A stretch of 64,000 nt of DNA from Candidatus Eisenbacteria bacterium (lineage in GTDB: Bacteria; Desulfobacterota; Binatia; DP-6): NCBI GenBank assembly GCA_035577985.1, contig DATJZY010000129.1, positions 1-64,000 of the forward strand, written 5' to 3'. A program made the position numbers and the translations under genes. Shown here one piece after another: positions 7,991 to 16,818 of the stretch (the first letter of the stretch is position 1; each line of letters starts with the position of its first letter). A model generated the notes under the pieces. That model saw nothing but the letters and a program-made list of their open reading frames with translations, did not search any database and was not told the origin of the DNA.

Positions 7991-8983
7991 ATGTATCGCA
8001 TCTTCGGCGTCGAGCTGTCGCCGTATTCGGTGAAGGTCCGCTCGTACTTCCGCTACAAGCGCATTCCCCACGAATGGGTCGTGCGCGACGTGACGCGCAT
8101 GGACGAGTACAACCGCTATGCCAAGCTGCCGCTGATCCCGCTCGTCGTCACGCCCGAGGGAACGGCGATGCAGGACTCGACGCCCATCATCGAGAAGATG
8201 GAGGCGCTCCACCCCGAGCCGGCGCTCGACCCGGCCGACCCCGGGCTCGCGTTCCTCTCGGCGTTGATCGAGGAGTACGCCGACGAGTGGGGCAACAAGC
8301 CCATGTTCCACTACCGCTGGTTCTACCAGGCGGACGCCGACTCGGCGGCCGATCGGATCGCACACAGCATGAATCCCGGCCTCGACGCGGACGCGCTCCC
8401 GACCGTCACCGGCGCCGTCAAGGGACGCATGGTGCCGCGGCTCGCGTTCGTCGGCTCGTCGCCGCAGACCAAGGACGCGATCGAAGCGTCGTTCCATCGC
8501 CAGCTCGCGATCCTCGAAGCGCACCTGGCAATGCGGCCGTATCTCTTCGGCGGCCGCCCGGCGCTCGGCGACTTCGGCCTCTTCGCGCAGCTCTACGAAT
8601 GCTCGACCGACCCGACGCCGGGCGCCGTCATGCGCGCCAAGGCGCCGCGGACGCTCGCCTGGATCGCGCGCATGCTCGACCCCACGGGCGAGGGCGCCTT
8701 CGAGCCGTGGGAGCGCCTCGAGCCGACGCTGCTACCGCTCCTGCGCGACGAGATCGGTGCCGTGTTCTTCCCGTGGACGCTCGCGAACGCGCAGGCGCTC
8801 GCCGCGGGCGCGAAAGAGCTCACCTGCACGCTCGAGGGGAAACCCTTCGCGCAGGAGCCGCAGAAGTACCACGCGAAGTCGCTGGCGGCGCTGCGGGCGC
8901 GCTATGCGAAGGTCGCCGGCACGCCGTGGCTCGACGGCGTGCTCGAGCGCGCCGGGTGTCTCGCGGGGCTGCGCGGGAGCTGA
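7991..8983 (+). CDS. glutathione S-transferase fold protein (long variant)
   Basis: A 330-residue protein with an N-terminal thioredoxin-like GST domain. It shows the SPYSVKVR active-site region at residues 10-17, a cis-Pro in LPLIPLVV, and the QDST motif that contacts the gamma-glutamyl part of glutathione in GSTs. The remainder is a helical C-terminal domain about 100 residues longer than in ordinary GSTs. It starts 10 nt after the dehalogenase gene and ends 1 nt before the following hydrolase start, so the three genes are probably one operon. A second protein of the same architecture lies at 15395-16486. Glutathione use and substrate are unproven. Confidence 0.85.
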   Translation: MYRIFGVELSPYSVKVRSYFRYKRIPHEWVVRDVTRMDEYNRYAKLPLIPLVVTPEGTAMQDSTPIIEKMEALHPEPALDPADPGLAFLSALIEEYADEWGNKPMFHYRWFYQADADSAADRIAHSMNPGLDADALPTVTGAVKGRMVPRLAFVGSSPQTKDAIEASFHRQLAILEAHLAMRPYLFGGRPALGDFGLFAQLYECSTDPTPGAVMRAKAPRTLAWIARMLDPTGEGAFEPWERLEPTLLPLLRDEIGAVFFPWTLANAQALAAGAKELTCTLEGKPFAQEPQKYHAKSLAALRARYAKVAGTPWLDGVLERAGCLAGLRGS

Positions 8984-8984
8984 G

Positions 8985-9851
8985 GTGCGATTCGGGCGGC
9001 GCGCGCTCCTCCGGCTGCTCGGGGCCGGAGTCCTCGCCGTCGCGTGCGGGCAAGGGGAACCGCAGCAGGGCGCGAGCGCGCCCGTCGCGAGCGGGCCCAT
9101 CCGCATCGCGTACGGAAGCGCGGCGCGCCAGTTCGGCGATCTGCGGACGCCCGCGGGGCGGGGACCGTATCCCGTCGTGATCGTCATCCACGGCGGCTAC
9201 TGGCTCGCGGCCTCCGGGCTCACGTACATGGATTCGCTCGCCGACGCGCTCACCAAGGAGGGCGTCGCCACCTGGAACGTCGAGTATCGCGCGCTCGGCA
9301 ACGACGGCGGCGGCTGGCCCGGCACGTTCCTCGACGTCGGCGCGGCGGCCGACGCCCTGCGGGGGATGGCGGCCGAGCGGCGGCTCGACCTCGGGCACGT
9401 GACCGCGCTCGGCCACTCCGCGGGTGGACAGCTCGCGCTCTGGCTCGCGGGCCGCGCCAGGATCGCGTCGGGTCCGCTCCACGCCGACGACCCGCTGCGG
9501 ATCGCGCGCGCGATATCGATCGCCGGCGTCGCCGACCTGCGGGCCTTCGGCGCGGCGAAGGTCGACGTGATCGCGCAGTTGCTCGGCGGCGGCCCCGACG
9601 CGGTGCCGGAGCGCTACGCCGCCGCCTCGCCGATCGAGCTCCTCCCGCTCGGCGTACCGCAGGTGCTGCTCCACGGCACCGCGGACACCGTCGTTCCGTT
9701 CGCCATGAGCGAGCGCTACGTGGAGATCGCGAAGGTGCGCGGCGACGACGCCACGCTGATCGCGCTGCCGGGGATCGACCATCGCCAACCCGTCGATCCC
9801 GCCTCGGCGGCGTGGCCGGAGGTACGCGCCGCGGTCGGCTACTCCAGGTGA
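8985..9851 (+). CDS. exported alpha/beta hydrolase (BD-FAE-like)
   Basis: A 288-residue hydrolase. It has an Arg-rich, hydrophobic N-terminus (RFGRRALLRLLGAGVLAVAC) that could be a Tat or lipoprotein signal, with a possible acylated Cys21. The core has the oxyanion segment VIHGGYW near residue 69 and the nucleophile LGHSAGG (Ser145). A late HGTADTVVPF segment carries the acid residue, and GIDHRQPV the histidine. It belongs broadly to the BD-FAE/esterase-lipase group. The GTG start at 8985 lies 1 nt after the GST-fold stop, and no closer start precedes the signal sequence. The 3' end overlaps the convergent cytochrome fragment by 13 nt. Confidence 0.82.
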   Translation: MRFGRRALLRLLGAGVLAVACGQGEPQQGASAPVASGPIRIAYGSAARQFGDLRTPAGRGPYPVVIVIHGGYWLAASGLTYMDSLADALTKEGVATWNVEYRALGNDGGGWPGTFLDVGAAADALRGMAAERRLDLGHVTALGHSAGGQLALWLAGRARIASGPLHADDPLRIARAISIAGVADLRAFGAAKVDVIAQLLGGGPDAVPERYAAASPIELLPLGVPQVLLHGTADTVVPFAMSERYVEIAKVRGDDATLIALPGIDHRQPVDPASAAWPEVRAAVGYSR

Positions 9852-10150
9852 AGGAAGCCGAGCGCCATCTCGCCGAAGACGTCGCCCGCCCGCAGCGTCG
9901 CGAGCTCGCGTCGCGCCCCGTCGCCGACCATCTGCCCGAGGACGTAGAGGACGCGCTTGCGATCCGGCGTGTCCTCGCGGTTGCGGCCGCCGCTGGCGTA
10001 GTTGTGGCGCACCTCGCCCTCGAGCCACGATACCAGCTCGAAGGTGCTGCCCGGCTGGTGCCCGACGACGTTCACCAGCTTCTCCTCGGGCACGTTGTGG
10101 CATCCGAAGCACATGACGACCAGCGCGTAGGGCTGGTCGGGGCGGTGCAT
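9839..10150 (-). pseudogene. cytochrome c domain fragment, possibly frameshifted
   Basis: This short frame (103 residues) has one heme-binding motif, CFGCH, followed by NVPEEKLVNVVGH and a GEVRHN segment like those in multiheme cytochrome c families. It has no signal peptide in frame, although cytochromes c need export for heme attachment. A good ribosome site (AAGGAGG) and ATG lie at 10172, but in a different frame. Removing one G from the five-G run at 10151-10155 would join that start to this frame and give MPEHRQGMHRPDQPY. It may be a decayed fragment or a sequence with a one-base error. The final residues resemble part of a cyclic-nucleotide-binding fold, which I treat as chance. Confidence 0.5.
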
Positions 10151-10255
10151 CCCCCTGGCGATGCTCTGGCATGCTGCCCTCCTTGGCGCGCCGTCGCGCG
10201 CGAACGCGGCAGACAGTGAGTCAGTCCGGCGATGAAATCAAGATGGATGCCGCGA

Positions 10256-12271
10256 TCACTCGTCCGGGTCGTCGAACGTGCCGTCGGCGTCCGACGGCCA
10301 GAGCGGGCGATAGCCCGGCGAGCGGAGCTTCGCCGCGAGGCGTGCCACCTCGTCGGGGTAGAGGGGCGCGACGTTGCTCTGCTCGAGCGGGTCGGCGACG
10401 ACGTCGTACAGCTCGACCTCGATCGGCGGGAGGGGAAGCTGGTTCGACTTCACCGTCTCGGTGTACTTCCACTGCGCTTCGCGCACCGTCGCCCACACGC
10501 GCTGCGCCGGCCAGCCCTCGGTCACGAAGTCGGTCCGCCATGCGGGCGCCGTGCCGTCGAGGATGCGCACGAGGCTGCGGCCGTCGAACTGGATCGGCGG
10601 CAGCGAGACGCCGGCCAGCTCGGCGAAGGTGGGGCAGAGATCGATGTTGAGCGTCATGGCGTTCGACTCGATCCGCGCGAGCGGCGCCAGCGCCGGATAG
10701 CGCACGAACATGGGCGCACGGATCGCCTCCTCGAAGGGCTTGTTCTTGCGGTCCTGCCGGTGCTCGCCCCACAGCCACCCGTTGTCGGAGAAATAGACGA
10801 CGAGCGTGTGGTCGGCGATGCCGAGGTCGCGCAGGGTCTGCATGAGGCCCGTGATCGCGAACTGCGTCGAGCCGCCGATCATCTCGTCGACGGCTTGGAG
10901 CATCTCGAGCTGGTGCTGGCGGATCGCGTCGAGCGCCGCCATCGCGCCCATGTCGAGGAGCGGAGTGTTCTGGACCCACATCGGCATGTCGTCGAGCTCC
11001 GCGTCCGACTCGTTGTACGACGCGGGACGCCACGGCGCGATGCCGAGGTACTTGTCCACGTGGCGGGGCGCCGGCTCCTCGGGCAGGTGCGGCGCCTTCG
11101 GCGCCAGATAGAGGAAGAACGGCTCGCCCGTCGCCGCCGAGGTCGTGATGAAGTCCCGCGCGATCTCGCGCAGGACGTCGGTCGAGTAGTCGGCGTCCGC
11201 CGCGCCGTGGAGCTCCTCGACGTGGTCGTAGCCCACGCCGTTCCGGACCAGCGTGTAGTTGAAGTAGGTCGGCTGCTCGAAGACGTGCCACTCGTCCCAC
11301 CCCGCGGGCACGAACGGCGGGCTCCCCGCCGTCCAGAGCGCGGGGTAGCCGTTCAGGTACTTGCCGATGAAGCCCGTCCGATAACCGGCGCTCTGCAGCA
11401 TGGTGCCGAGGCTCACGCCGTCGGCCGGATAGACGTGCGCGCCGCCGTGCGGCCCCGAGTTCGAGAGCACGCCCGTCGTGTGCGCGTACTGCCCGCGCAG
11501 GATGCTCGAGCGCGACGGACAGCACAGCGGCGTCGTCATGAACGCCTGCGTGAAGCGCACGCCGGAGTCGCCTAGCTCGTGGTGAAGCCCGGGCATGATG
11601 AGCTCGCCCGCCGGCGCCTGCGTCGCATCGGTCGTGTCCCAGCGCTGATCGTCGGAGAGGATGAACAGGATGTTCGGCCGCAGCGGCTGCGGGTTCGGCC
11701 CGTTCCGGTCGACCCAGGTGCGTCCGAGCGTGTGCAGGCACGTCTGCAGCCCGGCCGTGTCGACCGGCGTCCCGACCGCGCCGACCGCCGCTGCGCACTG
11801 CGGGCCCACGTTCGGGATGACCACGCCGCTCGCGTCCGCCGCGACGGTGACCGCACATTTGAGGGGAATCTTCTCGAGCTGGCGTGCCGCGCGCTCGTCG
11901 GCGAGCGCCGGATCGATGCCGAGCGTGAGATAGCGGAGCTTCTTCCCGACGTAGCTCGAGACCGCCTTCCCGATCTGCTTCTGGCAGCGGTACTGGAGGC
12001 TCAGCGCGCCGGCGTCGATCTCCGCCGCCGGCGGATCGTTCGCCCCGTACGCGAGGCGCACGGCATCGGCGACCATCGTGTCCGCACACGTCGGCGGCAC
12101 CGTCTGCTGGCAGGTCGTGTTCTGGTTCTTGAACTTCCGATCGTTGCACCGCACCGCCTGCCGCAGGCTCTTCCTCACGGTCTGCGCATCGTCGGACGAG
12201 GTGCATCCCCCGAACGCCATCCTCGGCACGGCGGCAAGGATCAGAAGGCCCGCGACGACCACCGTCTTCAT
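10256..12271 (-). CDS. secreted type I sulfatase with Cys-rich N-terminal domain
   Basis: A 671-residue protein with a signal peptide at residues 1-21. A roughly 175-residue region follows with eight cysteines (near 23, 42, 54, 62, 96, 139, 159, 178). The alkaline-phosphatase-superfamily sulfatase domain begins near residue 198 (NILFILSDDQRWDT, metal-binding Asp pair 207-208). The formylglycine signature CCPSR puts the modifiable Cys at residue 250, followed by GQYAHTTGV. Sulfatases of this type hydrolyse sulfate esters, often on polysaccharides, after conversion of that Cys by a separate maturase not seen here. I chose the ATG at 12271, which directly precedes the signal; the frame stays open upstream to 12406. 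The Cys-rich region has no function I recognise. Confidence 0.9.
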   Translation of the reverse strand: MKTVVVAGLLILAAVPRMAFGGCTSSDDAQTVRKSLRQAVRCNDRKFKNQNTTCQQTVPPTCADTMVADAVRLAYGANDPPAAEIDAGALSLQYRCQKQIGKAVSSYVGKKLRYLTLGIDPALADERAARQLEKIPLKCAVTVAADASGVVIPNVGPQCAAAVGAVGTPVDTAGLQTCLHTLGRTWVDRNGPNPQPLRPNILFILSDDQRWDTTDATQAPAGELIMPGLHHELGDSGVRFTQAFMTTPLCCPSRSSILRGQYAHTTGVLSNSGPHGGAHVYPADGVSLGTMLQSAGYRTGFIGKYLNGYPALWTAGSPPFVPAGWDEWHVFEQPTYFNYTLVRNGVGYDHVEELHGAADADYSTDVLREIARDFITTSAATGEPFFLYLAPKAPHLPEEPAPRHVDKYLGIAPWRPASYNESDAELDDMPMWVQNTPLLDMGAMAALDAIRQHQLEMLQAVDEMIGGSTQFAITGLMQTLRDLGIADHTLVVYFSDNGWLWGEHRQDRKNKPFEEAIRAPMFVRYPALAPLARIESNAMTLNIDLCPTFAELAGVSLPPIQFDGRSLVRILDGTAPAWRTDFVTEGWPAQRVWATVREAQWKYTETVKSNQLPLPPIEVELYDVVADPLEQSNVAPLYPDEVARLAAKLRSPGYRPLWPSDADGTFDDPDE

Positions 12272-12399
12272 ACCCAGGACCCTACGCAGCAGGCGCTTCG
12301 CCCCGCAATACCGAATTCGGGGTGCGGAGAACTGCACCGTCCGCTCGACCGCGCACATGCGTTGCAAATTCTCCGTCCCCCGCTGTACGGTGCCGGCCC

Positions 12400-13296
12400 A
12401 TGGCAAGCGACATGCTGCAAATGGTCGTCAACATGCTGCGGGCCCAGCGCGACGCCACCCCGCAAATCGTCGACCCGGTCGCGCTGCGCGCCGGCATGGA
12501 GAGCATGACGAGCCTCATGCCGCTCGCGCCCGACGTCACGCACGAGCCCACCGCGGCCGGCGGCGTGCGAGCCGAGTGGGTGTCGGCCCCCGGTGCGCAC
12601 GAGGACCGCGTGGTCCTGTACCTGCACGGCGGCGCGTACGTGATGGGATCGATCAACACGCACCGCGACCTCGCCGGACGGATCTCGCGGGCGTCGGGCG
12701 CGCGCGTCCTGAACGTCGACTATCGGCTGGCGCCCGAGCACCCGCATCCGGCAGCCGTGGAGGATTCGACGGCCGCGTACCGGTGGCTGATCGGCGAGGG
12801 CTACGACGCCGCGGATCTCGCCGTCGCGGGAGACTCCGCGGGGGGCGGGCTCACCGTCGCGACGCTGGTGGCGCTGCGCGACCAGGAGCAGCCGCTGCCC
12901 GCGGCCGGCGTTTGTCTATCGCCGTGGGTCGACCTCGAGGGCGTGGGCGAATCCATGACGACGAAGGCCGACGTCGATCCCATGGTGCAGAGGGAGCACC
13001 TCGTGATGATGGCGCAGCACTACCTCGCCGATCATCCGCCGCGCACGCCGCTCGCGGCGCCCCTCTACGCCGACCTCTCGGGTCTGCCGCCGCTCTACGT
13101 CCAGGTCGGCACCGCCGAGACGCTCCTCGACGACTCGGTCCGGCTCGCCGAGCGCGCGCGCGAGGCGGGCGTCGACGTGACGCTCGAGCAGTGGGACGAC
13201 ATGATCCACGTCTTCCAGGCGTTCGCGCCGATGCTTCCCGAGGGACAGCAGGCGATCGACAAGATCGGCGAGTACCTCCGCGCGCGCTGGGCGTGA
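12400..13296 (+). CDS. alpha/beta hydrolase fold-3 (HSL family) esterase
   Basis: A 298-residue esterase of the hormone-sensitive-lipase group. It shows the oxyanion HGGAY at residues 76-80, DYRLAPEHPHPA near 107, and the nucleophile GDSAGGG (Ser146). Asp lies in the GTAETLLDDS segment near 245, and His in DDMIHVFQ near 276. Such enzymes hydrolyse short or medium acyl esters or lactones; monoterpene lactone hydrolases share this layout. I chose the ATG at 12400 over 12322, whose added leader is Arg-rich and unlike the family. It opens a co-directional run: its TGA overlaps the GTG start of the next gene. Confidence 0.88.
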   Translation: MASDMLQMVVNMLRAQRDATPQIVDPVALRAGMESMTSLMPLAPDVTHEPTAAGGVRAEWVSAPGAHEDRVVLYLHGGAYVMGSINTHRDLAGRISRASGARVLNVDYRLAPEHPHPAAVEDSTAAYRWLIGEGYDAADLAVAGDSAGGGLTVATLVALRDQEQPLPAAGVCLSPWVDLEGVGESMTTKADVDPMVQREHLVMMAQHYLADHPPRTPLAAPLYADLSGLPPLYVQVGTAETLLDDSVRLAERAREAGVDVTLEQWDDMIHVFQAFAPMLPEGQQAIDKIGEYLRARWA

Positions 13297-14570
13297 CGAC
13301 CGCGCGCGACGCCGCCGGTCCGCCGCCCGGCCTCTACGACTCGCCGTGGCCGGCGGAGGACGGCGGGCCGCGCCGGCAGCTCGTGCCGCGGACGCGCGGC
13401 CTCGGCGTCCGCGCCGGCGAGCGTCTCGGTGTGACGTTCCGTTCACTCTTCGTCTGCAACATGGTCGTGCTGCGCGCGCCGGGCGAGGTCTACCTCCAGG
13501 GCAGCACGTCCTTCTCGGCCGACGGCGCCGTCTTCGTCGAGCGCGTGGACCCGGTGTCGCTCGAGCCGCTGCGGCGCTCGCCGGATCTGGAGCTCGGCGG
13601 CGCGTGGTGGCCGGGCGGGATCGTCGCGCACCGAAACGGCTTCCTCTACGTCACGCAGGGCACGTTCTGTCACAAGCTCGACGCCGACTGCACGCTCGTC
13701 GCGAGCCGCCGGCTTCCCCGGCCGCAGGCGTACAACAGCCTGCTCGTGCTCTCCGACGGCAACCTCGTCATGAAGAACATGGTCTTCGACGGCAGCGCGC
13801 GCTCCGCGTTCGTCGTGCTCGAGCCAGACGAGCTGCGGCCGGTCGGTCCTGAGGTCGAGATTCCCGAGGGCTCGATCGCGCGCATCTCGAAGGACCTGTC
13901 GGACGCGGGCGAGCACGTCTACGTGGTCGGCGACCACACGATCTTCCGCCTGCGCTATGCGGGTGGCCGCCTCGCGCTCGACGACTGGCGCGTGCGCTAC
14001 CTGACGGCGTCCGACGCCGAACAGTCGTACGGCTGGGATCCGGTGATCGCGGGCGGGCACACGTGGTTCCTCGACAACGGCGCCAACACGTTCTCGGGAT
14101 CGTTCCGCGGCGGCGGCACGGCGACCGGGCCGATCCATCTGGTGCGAGTGTCGCTCGCCGACGCGCGCGACTGGGAGCTCATGACGCCGTTCGGCGTCGC
14201 GCACGGCACGGTCGCGAATCCGCCGGCCTTCGAGCCCGATCGCCGCATCGCCGTCGCGTACGACAGCGGCAACGCGCGCATCGCCGCCTTCCGGTTCGAC
14301 GGGCCGGGACGGTATGCGCGCCTGTGGGATCACCCGTTCGGCGCCGCGAACCACTTCCTCCTCTATCCGGATACGGGCGAAATCGCCGTCAACGACTTCC
14401 AGGAAGGCGTGGGCGAGCACGTCGTCGTCCTCGACCTCGAGACGGGCCGCGAGCTCGGACGGGTCGCAACCGGCAGCCCCGTGCAGTCGGTCGTGTTCCA
14501 GGCACCCGGGTTCGGGCGCGACCTCTATACCTGCGCGTTCGCGGGCGTCGCCCGCGTCGAGGTACGGTGA
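13293..14570 (+). CDS. uncharacterised protein, probable beta-propeller
   Basis: A 425-residue protein with no family I can name. The sequence shows repeated blocks of beta-strand-like segments ending in GGxxxLD or DLETGRELG patterns, for example GHTWFLDNGANTFSG and FLLYPDTGEIAVNDF, which suggest a PQQ/NHL-like propeller. No signal peptide is evident, so it is probably cytoplasmic. The GTG start at 13293 overlaps the upstream stop (GTGA), and the LLM oxidoreductase starts 3 nt after its end, so translation is coupled within the operon. The neighbours suggest a role in degrading or sensing an organic substrate; that is inference only. Confidence 0.75.
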   Translation: MTTARDAAGPPPGLYDSPWPAEDGGPRRQLVPRTRGLGVRAGERLGVTFRSLFVCNMVVLRAPGEVYLQGSTSFSADGAVFVERVDPVSLEPLRRSPDLELGGAWWPGGIVAHRNGFLYVTQGTFCHKLDADCTLVASRRLPRPQAYNSLLVLSDGNLVMKNMVFDGSARSAFVVLEPDELRPVGPEVEIPEGSIARISKDLSDAGEHVYVVGDHTIFRLRYAGGRLALDDWRVRYLTASDAEQSYGWDPVIAGGHTWFLDNGANTFSGSFRGGGTATGPIHLVRVSLADARDWELMTPFGVAHGTVANPPAFEPDRRIAVAYDSGNARIAAFRFDGPGRYARLWDHPFGAANHFLLYPDTGEIAVNDFQEGVGEHVVVLDLETGRELGRVATGSPVQSVVFQAPGFGRDLYTCAFAGVARVEVR

Positions 14571-14573
14571 GCC

Positions 14574-15398
14574 ATGAAGCTCGGCCTCTACCTCCGCAAC
14601 ATGGGACCGCAGTCGACGCGCGAGACGATTCTCGCGTGCGCGAGGGCCGCCGAGGCGGCCGGGATCGACGACCTCTGGGTCGCCGATCACATCGCGATCC
14701 CGCCCGACGAGGCCGAGGGCTCGGGCGGCCGCTACCTCGATCCGCTCGCGACGCTCGCCTTTCTCGCCGCCGCGACCACGCGCATCGGGCTCGGCACGGG
14801 CGTCCTCGTGCTGCCCTACCGGCCGCCGCTCGCGACCGCGAAGTGGGTCGCGTCCATCCAGGAGCTTTCGGGCGGGCGCCTGCGCTTGGGCGTCGGCGCG
14901 GGATGGATGGAGGCCGAGTTCCGCGCCGTCGGGGTGGCGCGGAAGGAGCGCGGCCGCGTGACCGACGCGACGCTCGCCTTCCTGCGCCGCTGCTTCGACG
15001 CCGACGAGGTCGAGTCGAACGGCCAGCGCTTCCTCTTCCTTCCGCGTCCTCCGCGTCCGCCGATCTTCGTCGGCGGCGCGCCGCCGCACGCGTTCCGGCG
15101 CGCCGTCGAGCTCGGCGACGGCTGGATGCCGAACGGCGGCAGCGACCCGGTGGCGCTCCGTCCCGCGATCGAGCAGCTCCACGAGCTGGCCGCGAAGTCG
15201 GGGCGACCGCGCCCGGAGGTCGTCATGGTGACGACGCTGCCGCTCGGCGAGCCCGCACGCGCCGCGGACGTCGTCCACGAGCTCGCCGATATCGGCGTGA
15301 CGCGCGTGGTGCACGGCCTTCGCTACCCGGACGCCGCCGCGTTCGCGCGCGCGGCCGAAGCGCTCGCGACGCACGTCGCGACAAAGGGGGTTTCGTGA
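14574..15398 (+). CDS. LLM class (F420-dependent type) oxidoreductase
   Basis: A 274-residue luciferase-like TIM-barrel protein. It has MKLGLYLRNMG at the start, GIDDLWVADHIAIP near residue 30, TRIGLGTGVLVLPYRPP near 65, and GGRLRLGVGAGWMEAEF near 100. This pattern is typical of probable F420-dependent oxidoreductases rather than two-component flavin monooxygenases. It implies that the organism makes F420, though no F420 biosynthesis gene lies in this window. It sits between the propeller-like gene (3-nt gap) and the GST-fold gene (GTGA overlap), within one transcript. Confidence 0.88.
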   Translation: MKLGLYLRNMGPQSTRETILACARAAEAAGIDDLWVADHIAIPPDEAEGSGGRYLDPLATLAFLAAATTRIGLGTGVLVLPYRPPLATAKWVASIQELSGGRLRLGVGAGWMEAEFRAVGVARKERGRVTDATLAFLRRCFDADEVESNGQRFLFLPRPPRPPIFVGGAPPHAFRRAVELGDGWMPNGGSDPVALRPAIEQLHELAAKSGRPRPEVVMVTTLPLGEPARAADVVHELADIGVTRVVHGLRYPDAAAFARAAEALATHVATKGVS

Positions 15399-16486
15399 GA
15401 TCCAGACACCATCGCTTCTACGCCGCCGAGGTCTCCTACTTCTCGGCGAAGGTGCGACCGGCCCTGCGCTACAAGCACGTGCCGTTCGACGAGATTCTGC
15501 CGACGCCCCAGGCGTACCGCGAGGTGATCCGTCCGCGGACGGGTCTCTCGCAGATCCCCGTGCTGGTCACGCCCGACGGCGAGGTGTTCCAGGATTCGAG
15601 CGTCATCCTGGACGAGATCGAGCGCCGCTACCCGGAGCCGCCGCTCTACCCGAAGACGCCCGTCCAGCGGATGCTGGGGCTCGTCCTCGAGATCTACGAC
15701 GACGAGTTCCTGCTCCTGCCCGGCGTGCACTACCGCTGGAGCTTCCCCGAGAGCGCCACCAAGGCGATCGCGGACTTCACCGCGTCCTCGGGCGATACGC
15801 AGGGCGCGACACGCCTCGCCGAGAGCGTACAGGTGTTCACGCGTGTGTCCGGCGTCACGCCGGAGACGATCCCCGCCGTCGAGGCGCACACGAAGGAGCT
15901 GCTGCGGGCCTTCGACGCCCATCTGGAGGAATACCCGTACGTCCTGGGTGCGCGGCCGTCGCTCGGCGACTGCGCCCTCATCGGGCTTCTGTATCCCCAC
16001 CTCTACCTCGACGCCGTACCCGGGCGGCTCATGCGCGAGATCGCGCCGCGGATCTGCCACTGGATCGAGCGGATGAACCACCCCGATCCCGAGAGCTTCG
16101 GTGACTGGCTCCCCGTCGACGCGATTCCGCCCACGATGCGTCCCGTCGTCGAGCTGGCCGGCGAAGACGCCGTCCCGTTCATCCTCGACATCGCGCGCGC
16201 CTTCGAAGCGTGGGCGGACGCCAACATGACGCACGAGGGATTCCTCCCGCGCGTGGTCGGGATGCACGGGTCGAGCTTGCGCGGCATCCCGCTCGAGCGC
16301 ATCACGACGCCGTACACCATGTGGATGGTGCAGCGGGTGACCGACGCGTATCGCGCGCTCGCGGCGCAGGAGCGCGCCGCGGTCGACGCGGCGTTCGCCG
16401 GCACCGGAGTCGAGGCGCTCCTCGCGTACGTGCCGCGCCGCCGGGTGCGCCGCGACCCGTGCCGGCTGGTGCTCGACCACACCTGA
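15395..16486 (+). CDS. glutathione S-transferase fold protein (long variant, second copy)
   Basis: A 363-residue protein. The N-terminal GST-like thioredoxin fold runs from about residue 8 to 85 and includes SYFSAKVRPALRYK, the cis-Pro QIPVLV and FQDSSVILDEIE. A long helical C-terminal domain follows, with an ALIGLLYPHLY helix near 195. Its architecture parallels the protein at 7991-8983, so the two are probable paralogs. The GTG start at 15395 overlaps the LLM stop codon. The 15-nt gap to sugE carries a GAGGGAGG ribosome site. Whether it conjugates, isomerises or reduces a substrate cannot be told. Confidence 0.83.
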   Translation: MRSRHHRFYAAEVSYFSAKVRPALRYKHVPFDEILPTPQAYREVIRPRTGLSQIPVLVTPDGEVFQDSSVILDEIERRYPEPPLYPKTPVQRMLGLVLEIYDDEFLLLPGVHYRWSFPESATKAIADFTASSGDTQGATRLAESVQVFTRVSGVTPETIPAVEAHTKELLRAFDAHLEEYPYVLGARPSLGDCALIGLLYPHLYLDAVPGRLMREIAPRICHWIERMNHPDPESFGDWLPVDAIPPTMRPVVELAGEDAVPFILDIARAFEAWADANMTHEGFLPRVVGMHGSSLRGIPLERITTPYTMWMVQRVTDAYRALAAQERAAVDAAFAGTGVEALLAYVPRRRVRRDPCRLVLDHT

Positions 16487-16501
16487 GGGAGGGAAGCCGC
16501 G

Positions 16502-16816
16502 ATGCCTTGGGTGGTCCTCATCGTCGCCGGGATCTTCGAGATGGGCTGGGCGATCGGGCTCAAGTACACCGACGGCTTCTCGCGCTTGTGGCCGACCGTG
16601 TGGACGGCGGCGTCGATGGTCGTGAGCCTCTACCTCCTCGGGCAGGCGCTCCGCACGCTCCCGGTCGGGACGGCGTACGCGGTGTGGACCGGCGTCGGGG
16701 CCGTCGGCACGGCCGTGCTCGGCGTCGTCCTGCTCGGCGAGCCCGCGACGCCCGCGCGCCTCGCCTGCATCGGCCTCGTCGTCGCCGGGATCGCGGGTTT
16801 GAGGATGGTGAGCTGA
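16502..16816 (+). CDS. sugE: SMR family transporter SugE/Gdx
   Basis: A 104-residue, four-helix small multidrug resistance protein. It begins [26 protein letters not shown], with the essential membrane Glu in helix 1 (Glu13), and has a [15 protein letters not shown] signature in helix 3. The sequence is SugE/Gdx-like rather than EmrE-like. Gdx members export guanidinium in exchange for protons. I see no guanidine riboswitch: only 15 nt separate it from the upstream stop. Its place in a hydrolase/LLM/dioxygenase operon suggests that it may export a nitrogenous product. Confidence 0.93.
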   Translation: MPWVVLIVAGIFEMGWAIGLKYTDGFSRLWPTVWTAASMVVSLYLLGQALRTLPVGTAYAVWTGVGAVGTAVLGVVLLGEPATPARLACIGLVVAGIAGLRMVS

Positions 16817-16818
16817 CC

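Noticed and set aside
9839-9890. Cyclic-nucleotide-binding-like ending (GDVFGEMAL) of the cytochrome fragment
   Set aside because: Only one short stretch resembles the family, and no other part of the fold is present.
16487-16501. Guanidine riboswitch before sugE
   Set aside because: Only 15 nt separate the genes; they contain a ribosome site and nothing else.
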